The notes under the pieces: model-generated
Seen by the model: the letters and a program-made list of their open reading frames with translations, nothing else
Database searches by the model: none
What the model was told of the DNA's origin: nothing
NCBI GenBank assembly: GCA_014379305.1
Contig: JACMMB010000093.1
Location: forward strand, 1 to 5,832
Direction of reading: 5' to 3'
DNA length: 5,832 bases
From: Akkermansiaceae bacterium
GTDB taxonomy: Bacteria; Verrucomicrobiota; Verrucomicrobiia; Verrucomicrobiales; Akkermansiaceae
Shown here: positions 1-5,233 of the stretch, piece after piece
Numbering within the stretch: the stretch's first letter is position 1
Layout of the letters: the number at the start of each line of letters is the position of its first letter
Made by a program: the position numbers and the translations under genes

Positions 1-234
1 GGTGTTTCCAGGAAGTGAGCCAAATCGGTTTTCGAGGAGATCGAAGAAGGCTTGGTTGAGCATTTCCTCGTTCTGGGTTTTGACGACGGTGTTGCCGAGC
101 ACGAGCGATGATCGGGCGGTGGCGAAAACCATGCCAACGAGCAGTGCGATCAGGAGCAGTGCGATGACCAGCTCGAGCAGGGTGAAGCCGTCCGAAGGCC
201 CGGAAGATTGCCGGCGGTGGGGCGAAACTTTCAT
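1..234 (-). CDS. gspJ: Type II secretion minor pseudopilin GspJ-like protein (partial, N-terminal 78 residues)
   Basis: The minus-strand reading frame starts at the ATG at 234-232 and stays open to the left edge, giving the first 78 residues; the C-terminus lies outside the window. A class III prepilin leader is visible: a basic 16-residue leader ending in Gly16, followed by FTLLE (Phe17 to Glu21, Glu at mature position +5) and a hydrophobic helix of about 20 residues. This is the site cut and N-methylated by prepilin peptidase GspO/PilD. The ATG overlaps the gspI stop codon as ATGA, so translation is probably coupled. No strong ribosome binding site is seen. The GspJ assignment rests on being fourth in a G-H-I-J order. 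The part visible is mostly the generic pilin helix, so sequence alone says only minor pseudopilin. In the family, GspJ forms the pseudopilus tip with GspI and GspK. Confidence 0.8.
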   Translation of the reverse strand, partial: MKVSPHRRQSSGPSDGFTLLELVIALLLIALLVGMVFATARSSLVLGNTVVKTQNEEMLNQAFFDLLENRFGSLPGNT

Positions 235-647
235 GGCTGATACATGAGGTTGTAGCGCCAGGTCTCGGCGGAGCGGGATTGCCAAGCGCCGTTTTCAAAC
301 CAGTTGGCAATGATTTTGATATGGAACATTTCCTGAAGGAACTCGCCGTCCTGATTTTCGAGATCTTCGATGGGTTCGATGATGATATCGAGTTCGATAT
401 CGGAGTCCTTGATGGGGACCTGGGTGGTGCCTTCCTCAAGGGTGGGTAAGGAGAGTTGCTCGGTGAGGGCGGAATCGAGAATGCGGGTGATGCGCAGTTC
501 GGTTTGCGCGAGGGAGGCGGACTCGGCCATGCGGTGAAAAGCGACGGCGAGGCCGGTGCAGGCGATGGCGAAGATGCCCAAGGCGAGGACGACTTCCAGC
601 AGCAGGAAGCCGTTGCGTTTTTCAGAATGTGAATGATGAAACTTCAA
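231..647 (-). CDS. gspI: Type II secretion minor pseudopilin GspI-like protein
   Basis: The likely protein is 138 residues from a TTG at 647-645. The open frame extends further upstream, but only as a proline- and serine-rich shadow of gspH, so the long version is rejected. The prepilin motif is Gly13 followed by FLLLE (Phe14 to Glu18) and a hydrophobic helix with ALGIFAIA, which is typical of GspI (family consensus FTLLEVLVALAIFA). No ATG lies between the gspH stop and Gly13. The TTG at 647 starts 10 nt after that stop; another TTG at 671 is possible. Neither has a convincing Shine-Dalgarno site. The mature part is about 125 residues, normal for GspI. It is acidic in its middle (DSDIELDIII and EPIEDLENQD) and ends in a Trp- and Tyr-containing stretch. 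In the family, GspI nucleates the tip complex with GspJ and GspK in the periplasm. The stop overlaps the gspJ start by 4 nt. Confidence 0.85.
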   Translation of the reverse strand: MKFHHSHSEKRNGFLLLEVVLALGIFAIACTGLAVAFHRMAESASLAQTELRITRILDSALTEQLSLPTLEEGTTQVPIKDSDIELDIIIEPIEDLENQDGEFLQEMFHIKIIANWFENGAWQSRSAETWRYNLMYQP

Positions 648-657
648 GGCGGAGGCT

Positions 658-1293
658 TTATTTGGCTTCAAGCTCGGATTCAGAAATGCTTGCGGTGAGG
701 GGATGGTAGGTGTCCTGCGCGTAGCTCTGGCCGATAGTGAGCCGGATGGTGAGAGGCTCGGAAAGCCCCTCGGGATCGAAGCGCCAGATGGGGATGACGT
801 TTTCGGTCGGGGTGAGAAAAGTTCCGGTGTTCCAATGGCGAATGGTAAGCGTGATATCGGGGTCGAGGGGGACTTCCTCGTGTAGGGCAGGCTTTGTGGA
901 TTTGCCGCTGGCATCGCCGCCGATTGAATTCCCGAGGGCGGTGGTGCGGTTGGTGTCGATCGTTTCGGCAAAAGGCAGGAGTTTTACGGATCCGCGGTGA
1001 AATTGGATGGCGTATGGGGTTTGGTGAAGAATGGAGGCAGTGCGCGCTTTTTTGGCAAGGAGTTCGATTTCGCTGGAAGCATTGCGGAGGACGCGTTCCG
1101 AGGAGGAAAGGATAACCGTGGTGATGGCTCCGCCGATGATGAGCGCGGTAATCGCTAGGACGATGACAATTTCCAGCAGGGTAAAACCGGCTAGGGAAGG
1201 ACCGGACAGGTGCGGCTGCCACGGTCTTAAACGGGACCGCCGCAGGCACTTTTCAGAGCTGTGCGCGGAGTTAGTCTTGGGACGAGAGGTCAT
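658..1293 (-). CDS. gspH: Type II secretion minor pseudopilin GspH-like protein
   Basis: The protein is 211 residues from the ATG at 1293-1291. An AGGAAGG Shine-Dalgarno sequence 8 nt upstream (inside gspG) supports this start, even though the gene then overlaps gspG by 23 nt. The prepilin site is Gly36 followed by FTLLE (Phe37 to Glu41), then the hydrophobic helix IVIVLAITALIIGGAI. The 36-residue leader is basic, proline-rich and unusually long. A WRFDPEG segment (residues 170-176) near the C-terminus resembles the conserved strand of the GspH/FimT fold. At 175 residues the mature protein is on the long side; a polar insertion rich in Gly, Ser and Thr spans about 112-135. GspH is known as the minor pseudopilin joining the GspG fibre to the I-J-K tip. 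Position between gspG and gspI supports GspH over a type IV pilus FimT, although the fold is shared. Confidence 0.85.
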   Translation of the reverse strand: MTSRPKTNSAHSSEKCLRRSRLRPWQPHLSGPSLAGFTLLEIVIVLAITALIIGGAITTVILSSSERVLRNASSEIELLAKKARTASILHQTPYAIQFHRGSVKLLPFAETIDTNRTTALGNSIGGDASGKSTKPALHEEVPLDPDITLTIRHWNTGTFLTPTENVIPIWRFDPEGLSEPLTIRLTIGQSYAQDTYHPLTASISESELEAK

Positions 1294-1720
1294 CTTCGGT
1301 GCCTTCCTGGGTGTCGGGGCCTTTTGAGATGAGTTCGAAATCGGAGGGGTCTTTTTTACCGGGGAAGCGGTAAATATATTCGTTTTGCCAAGGATCGAGA
1401 GGGACGGATTTGGCGAGCTGGACCCAACGCTTGGGGATAGGGGTTGAGGCGGGTTTTACGACAAGGGCCTGGAGGCCTTGCTGGGTGGTGGGGGCGGTTC
1501 CGGCGTTGATCTTGTAGGTTGAGATGGCGGAGGTGATTGTATTGAAGTCCGAGGTGACGCGCTGAAGCTTTGCGCCATCACCGAGTTTTCCGACGACCGC
1601 GATGGAGCCGCCGAGGATCACGGCGATGATGCCAAGGACGATGACGATTTCCAAGAGAGTGAAGCCGCGGGAAGTGGATGTGGAAGGGGAAAGTGGGGTG
1701 ATGGATTTTCCGATTTTCAT
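1271..1720 (-). CDS. gspG: Type II secretion major pseudopilin GspG
   Basis: A 149-residue protein of the size usual for GspG. The leader ends in Arg18-Gly19, followed by FTLLE (Phe20 to Glu24) and the hydrophobic helix IVIVLGIIAVILGGSIAVV, so prepilin peptidase should cut between Gly19 and Phe20. The soluble domain carries family hallmarks: PTTQQGLQALV (residues 77-87, consensus PTTEQGLQALV), VPLDPWQNEYIYRFPGK (106-122, consensus DPWGNPYxYxxPG), and an acidic C-terminal loop GPDTQEGTEDD (134-144) matching the calcium-binding region of GspG. Many copies assemble into the periplasmic pseudopilus that pushes folded substrates through the GspD secretin. The gene follows the PBP gene by 71 nt and leads the pseudopilin run. 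The start codon has no Shine-Dalgarno site; the leader is A-rich (TTAAAAAACAAACAGCT). The family call is the firmest among the four pseudopilins. Confidence 0.95.
   Translation of the reverse strand: MKIGKSITPLSPSTSTSRGFTLLEIVIVLGIIAVILGGSIAVVGKLGDGAKLQRVTSDFNTITSAISTYKINAGTAPTTQQGLQALVVKPASTPIPKRWVQLAKSVPLDPWQNEYIYRFPGKKDPSDFELISKGPDTQEGTEDDLSSQD
1302..1308 (-). promoter_or_regulatory. Ribosome binding site for gspH
   Basis: On the minus strand this reads AGGAAGG, followed by an 8-nt spacer before the ATG at 1293. It lies inside the 3' end of gspG and decides the gspH start, because it validates an ATG that would otherwise look too far into gspG. It is the only good Shine-Dalgarno match in a standard position among the gene starts in this window. 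Confidence 0.65.
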
Positions 1721-1791
1721 AGCTGTTTGTTTTTTAATGCCGTGGCGGAGGATTGTTGTTGGAGGATTTTTGGGCAGGATGGGTATGACGG
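1721..1791 (-). promoter_or_regulatory. Short gap between the PBP gene and gspG; possible leader of the pseudopilin operon
   Basis: This 71-nt spacer has no stable hairpin followed by a T-run on the minus strand, so there is no visible terminator after the PBP gene and read-through into gspG is possible. It also holds a direct repeat (GGAGGATT on the plus strand at 1747-1754 and 1761-1768, 14 nt apart) and an A-rich tract just before the gspG ATG. No convincing -35/-10 pair was recognised, so an internal promoter for gspGHIJ can be neither shown nor excluded. Confidence 0.3.
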
Positions 1792-4125
1792 TCAGTCAAC
1801 CGGGATAGCTTTCCGGGGCCGGGTGTTTTCCACAGGTTGGGCGCGGAGCGGGATTTCTTCGACAGGTTGGGCTCTGAGTGGGCGGGAAGATGGGTCACGA
1901 TCTTGTGATGGCGGCGGCAGGTTGTCTTCGGAGACGGGTTGGGCTCTTGCGGGGTGAATCGGGCAAAGGTCTTCCGGGACCGGGGCTGTGTCTGCGGGAA
2001 CCTTGTCCTCGTAGGCGGTATTCGCATCATGGCAACCGGCGGTCGCGCGTTTTCCAGAGAGCCGGCAAAGGGTGATTTTTGTAAGGTTGATGCTCGAGTG
2101 TAGGTCGCCGGCTTTGTAGCCGAGCCGATCGGCGGTTTTCATGACATCGACCCAAACGGGCAGGGCGAGGGTGCCGCCGTAGCCGCCCTGGATGGTTTTT
2201 TTCGGCGTATCGAAGCCAACCCAGACGGCGCAGGTGAGATTGGAAGTGTAACCGGTGAACCAGGCGTCTTTGAAGTCGTTGGTGGTTCCGGTTTTGCCAG
2301 CGGCGGGTTTATCGAAGCCGAGACGCCGGATGGATGAAGCGGTTCCCGAGGTCGCGACTTCCTGAAGGATTTTGGATACGGACCACGCGGAGCCGGTGCT
2401 GGCAGCTTGGTAAGGCAAGGGAGGAGTGGTGTAGAGGATGTTGCCGGCGCGATCTTTAATTTCCGCGACAAGGTAGGGGCGATAGCGTGTGCCATCGTTG
2501 GGAAACATCGTATAGGCGGTGGCGACTTCCCATGGCGTGGCTTCCCACGAACCGAGAAAGGAGGAAGGTGTTTCCGGCATTGCAGTGCCGAAGCCGGCCA
2601 TGCGGGAGACCTCCTTGACTTTGGCCACGCCGGCGTAGTTTCCGACCCGGACGGACATGGTATTGCGGGAGCGGATGAGGCCGTAGGAGACGGGGTGCAT
2701 GCCGCCGAATTTGCCGTCGGAGTTGTTAGGCCGCCAAGTGGGAGCGCCTTTGATTTCGCCCCGGTAGATGGGGCCGTCGGAAATTTGTGTGGAAGGACGG
2801 AGACCTTTGTCGAAGGCGGCAAGGTAAACGAAAGGTTTGAAGACAGACCCGATTTGCCGCCGCGCTTGGATGGCGCGGTTGAATTGGGACTCGTTGGCAT
2901 CACGTCCGCCCACCAGAGCAAGGACGGCGCCGGTGCGGTTTTCGATAAGAACGGCGGCGCCTTGTATGTATTCGGGTTCAGAGCGTTTCCCGGTGGATAG
3001 GTTCTGCCAAGCGGCGCGCGTTTGGTGGGGGTAACCGGAGAGCCGCTCGGTTTCGCGGAGTTTTTTATCGATTGCCTGTTCAGCAACGGTCTGAAGTCGT
3101 TGATCGATGGTGGTGACGATGGTCAGACCGCCGAGCTGGATGTTTTCCTTTTCAAGGATGATTTCAAGATCGCGTTGGATGGCGTCCATGGCGTAGGACT
3201 GTTGGGATTCGCGACGCCATGCGGGGCGGACGGTGACGGGGTCCGATTTCGCGGCGTTGGCTGCGGTTTGTGAAATGGCTTTGGCGTTGACCATGCGATC
3301 AAGGGTGGTGTTGCGCTCGCGCTGCGCGGCTTCGAGCGAGCGGAAAGGGTTATAGGCATCCGGGCCGCGGACGATGCCGGCGAGGAGGGCTGACTCCGAG
3401 AGGGTGAGTTCGGAAGGATGCTTTTCAAAATAAATGCGCGAGGCTTCGCCGACGCCTTTGATTTGGCGCCCCCAATTGATCTGGTTGATGTAGGCTTCAA
3501 GGATTTTGTCTTTGGAGAGAGCGGAGTTGATGCGGAAGGCGATGGCGATTTCGAGGCATTTGCGGTCCAGTTGGCGGAAGAGAGCACCGCGCTTTTCCCC
3601 GAGTTTGAGCTGGAAGACATCGGAGGCGAGCTGTTGGGTAATGGTGGATGCGCCTTCGCGTTTTCCCTGAAGGTTTTTGAGAAACGCCCGGCCGATGCCG
3701 ATGATGTCGATGGCCCCGTGGGAGTAGAAGCGCTCGTCTTCGCGGGCAAGGATTGCCTTGCGGAAGCTATCGGCGACTTGAGTGAGAGGGACGAGGGAGC
3801 GTTTTTCACCGTGAATCCTGCCGATTTCGTTGCCTTGGCGGTCGAGGATGATGGTTCTCTCCGGCATTGCGTTGATTCTGTTGAGATCGTAGCCAGAGGA
3901 ACGGAAGCCGTAAAAAACGGCCAGGATGGCGAACAGGTAGAGGCTTGCGACGACGGGGGTTCCAACGAAGCGAGAGAGGATGCGGAGTGGGGTGGACAGG
4001 CCTCTGGTCAGGAGATTGAGGAGATGGAAAGGCCAGAAAAGAAGGAACGAGATGGGATTGATTGATCGCCGGGGCACCGGCGGATTGGCATGGGAGTTGG
4101 TGGTTTGTTGTTTGCGTTTTGCCAT
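1792..4125 (-). CDS. Class A penicillin-binding protein (PBP1A family): bifunctional peptidoglycan glycosyltransferase/transpeptidase
   Basis: A 777-residue inner-membrane enzyme that polymerises lipid II into glycan strands and cross-links them in the periplasm. From the N-terminus: a basic cytoplasmic part; a hydrophobic patch at about 24-40; a membrane anchor at about 55-74; a GT51 glycosyltransferase domain at about 85-275 with EDERFYSH (E129 is the expected catalytic Glu), GASTITQQ (158-165), RKCLE (188-192) and KDKILEAYINQINWG (205-219); a short linker; and a transpeptidase domain at about 385-665. The transpeptidase has the full active-site set: SVFK (nucleophile S427, K430), SRN (486-488) and KTGT (611-614). 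A C-terminal part with Cys687, Cys698 and Cys721 matches the LCRLSG...C...CPIHP region found in PBP1A proteins. The last 50 residues are a proline-rich tail with RAQPV repeats. No large insert separates the two catalytic domains, unlike E. coli PBP1A. The ATG (MAKRKQQ) lacks a Shine-Dalgarno site but gives a proper basic N-terminus. Both active sites look intact. Confidence 0.95.
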   Translation of the reverse strand: MAKRKQQTTNSHANPPVPRRSINPISFLLFWPFHLLNLLTRGLSTPLRILSRFVGTPVVASLYLFAILAVFYGFRSSGYDLNRINAMPERTIILDRQGNEIGRIHGEKRSLVPLTQVADSFRKAILAREDERFYSHGAIDIIGIGRAFLKNLQGKREGASTITQQLASDVFQLKLGEKRGALFRQLDRKCLEIAIAFRINSALSKDKILEAYINQINWGRQIKGVGEASRIYFEKHPSELTLSESALLAGIVRGPDAYNPFRSLEAAQRERNTTLDRMVNAKAISQTAANAAKSDPVTVRPAWRRESQQSYAMDAIQRDLEIILEKENIQLGGLTIVTTIDQRLQTVAEQAIDKKLRETERLSGYPHQTRAAWQNLSTGKRSEPEYIQGAAVLIENRTGAVLALVGGRDANESQFNRAIQARRQIGSVFKPFVYLAAFDKGLRPSTQISDGPIYRGEIKGAPTWRPNNSDGKFGGMHPVSYGLIRSRNTMSVRVGNYAGVAKVKEVSRMAGFGTAMPETPSSFLGSWEATPWEVATAYTMFPNDGTRYRPYLVAEIKDRAGNILYTTPPLPYQAASTGSAWSVSKILQEVATSGTASSIRRLGFDKPAAGKTGTTNDFKDAWFTGYTSNLTCAVWVGFDTPKKTIQGGYGGTLALPVWVDVMKTADRLGYKAGDLHSSINLTKITLCRLSGKRATAGCHDANTAYEDKVPADTAPVPEDLCPIHPARAQPVSEDNLPPPSQDRDPSSRPLRAQPVEEIPLRAQPVENTRPRKAIPVD
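1798..1947 (-). repeat. Imperfect 15-nt coding repeats (RAQPV) in the PBP C-terminal tail
   Basis: Four units encode RAQPV at 1933-1947, RAQPV at 1861-1875, RAQPV at 1831-1845 and a divergent KAIPV at 1798-1812. They correspond to PBP residues 727-731, 751-755, 761-765 and 772-776. The first three differ at only a few third or synonymous positions; on the plus strand they share the core GGTTGGGC. Spacing is irregular (72, 30 and 33 nt between unit starts), so this is a dispersed short motif in a disordered tail rather than a tandem array. The last unit sits at the extreme C-terminus, followed only by Asp and the stop. Confidence 0.7.
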
Positions 4126-4207
4126 TTTCGTTACGGCGAAATGATAGGAGCTTTATTTGGGGATGCGAGGGGGAAGAAGTGAAAAGTAGTCGAAGAGCGA
4201 CTTTGAA
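4126..4207. promoter_or_regulatory. Divergent intergenic region between the PBP gene and the HtrA-like protease gene
   Basis: This is the only non-coding gap between the two divergent units, so both promoters probably lie within or next to it. On the minus strand TATCAT (4146-4141) is a possible -10 element for the PBP gene, but no good -35 partner is seen and the resulting leader would be very short. On the plus strand no clear sigma-70-type pair was found. No inverted repeat suggesting an operator was recognised. The region is placed by gene layout, not by a recognised motif. It would be 124 nt long if the protease starts at 4250 instead of 4208. Confidence 0.4.
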
Positions 4208-5233
4208 ATGGCTAGACGAAAGCCCGGGATGGTGTCGGTTCTTGAGGTGATGAGATTTTTCGGACTTGGCCTTTTGGGGATCATTATCAGCAGCGTTTCC
4301 CACGCGCGCGAGACTGCAGGGAGCGTGGCTGAATTGGTGCGATTGGAAACGAAGGTGGGGGAGGTGGCGGCGAAAACAATGGCGGCGACGGTGGCTTTGG
4401 TTTCAGAGCAGACGGGGTCGTCAGGTTCCGGAGTGCTGGTTTCCAAAGAAGGGCTGATTCTGACGGCGGCGCATGTGATCCAAGGGATGGGTGAAGTGGA
4501 TGTTTATTTTCCGGATGGGAAGAAGTGGCCGGGAAAAGTGCTTGGTGCTAATTTTTCCAAGGATATCGGGATGATCAAGTTGGTGGATAAAGGACCCTGG
4601 CCGTTCGTGGAGCTGGGTAAGTCAAGGCCCTTGGAGGCGGGATCCTGGGTGGTAGCGTTGGGACACTCGGCAGGTTTCGATCCGGCAAGGACGCCGCCGG
4701 TAAGGTTCGGGCGGGTGATGTCGGATGGGCCGGGCAATTATTTTACGACCGATTGCACGCTGATCGGCGGTGATTCCGGCGGGCCGTTGTTTGATCTGGA
4801 GGGAAAGTTGGTGGGGATCAATTCGTCAATCGGGTGGTCGTGGAAAAATAACAATCATGCGGGAGTGGATGGCTTCCGCGAGGATTGGGACCGGTTACTG
4901 GCTGGCGAAGCCTGGGGCACCCTGCAGATGAATCCGATGGCAAATCCGGAGACGCCTGTGTTGGGAATCGGGATGGGGATGCAGCGTGGCGTTAACGGAG
5001 TGCCGGTTGAGAAAGTGGAGCCAAACTCGCCGGCTGCTGAAGCTGGTCTTAGAGCTGGCGACTTGATCCGGTCAGTGGACAATGATGAAGTGAATGAAGG
5101 CTCGGACCTCCAGCAGTATCTGGTGAAGCGTGAGGTCGGTGACAAGGTCACTCTGGGAATAATCAGGGGTGAGGAGAGACTTGAAATTGAGGTTGTGTTG
5201 GTGAAACGCGAGGAGCTATTCAAATCACGATGA
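4208..5233 (+). CDS. Secreted HtrA/DegP-like serine protease (S1C family) with one PDZ domain
   Basis: A 341-residue protein. A signal sequence is visible, with a hydrophobic core at about residues 16-30 and a likely cut after SHA (about residue 33), so it should act in the periplasm. The trypsin-like domain (about 45-235) has the complete triad: LTAAHV with His89, SKDIGMIKL with Asp119, and GGDSGGPLFD with nucleophile Ser190. GDSGGP is the chymotrypsin-type form; many HtrA proteins have GNSGGP. A single PDZ domain follows at about 250-332, with SPAAEAGLRAGDLIRSVDN typical of these domains. The family degrades or refolds damaged envelope proteins, with the PDZ binding exposed C-termini. The start is uncertain: the ATG at 4208 gives a basic RRK n-region, while the in-frame ATG at 4250 (Met15) gives a compact 19-residue signal peptide. 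Neither has a well-spaced Shine-Dalgarno site. The stop overlaps the next gene as ATGA. Confidence 0.92.
   Translation: MARRKPGMVSVLEVMRFFGLGLLGIIISSVSHARETAGSVAELVRLETKVGEVAAKTMAATVALVSEQTGSSGSGVLVSKEGLILTAAHVIQGMGEVDVYFPDGKKWPGKVLGANFSKDIGMIKLVDKGPWPFVELGKSRPLEAGSWVVALGHSAGFDPARTPPVRFGRVMSDGPGNYFTTDCTLIGGDSGGPLFDLEGKLVGINSSIGWSWKNNNHAGVDGFREDWDRLLAGEAWGTLQMNPMANPETPVLGIGMGMQRGVNGVPVEKVEPNSPAAEAGLRAGDLIRSVDNDEVNEGSDLQQYLVKREVGDKVTLGIIRGEERLEIEVVLVKREELFKSR

Noticed and set aside
648..971. N-terminal extension of gspI to 246 residues from an ATG at 971
   Set aside because: The extra 108 residues are a Pro/Ser-rich shadow of gspH, and would put over 120 residues ahead of the prepilin cleavage site.
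680..1249. Minus-strand 189-residue open frame overlapping gspH
   Set aside because: It is rich in His, Arg and Pro, as expected of an out-of-frame reading, while the gspH frame carries a clear prepilin motif.
1721..1791. Possible rho-independent terminator after the PBP gene
   Set aside because: The only palindrome near the stop (TGACCGTCA) has a one-base loop and no T-run follows, so it cannot act as a standard terminator.
2407..3000. Long plus-strand open frame (197 residues) antisense to the PBP gene
   Set aside because: It mirrors the PBP coding frame, shows no recognisable domain or ribosome binding site, and lies wholly inside a gene with intact catalytic motifs on the other strand.
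2139..3086. Minus-strand open frame of 315 residues in another frame of the PBP gene
   Set aside because: It is Pro- and Ser-rich out-of-frame translation of a GC-rich gene. The in-frame protein has all GT51 and transpeptidase motifs.
3418..4065. Plus-strand open frame of 215 residues antisense to the PBP N-terminal half
   Set aside because: Its Asp-, Ala- and Glu-rich composition is what the complement of the PBP frame yields; no start signal and no domain were seen.
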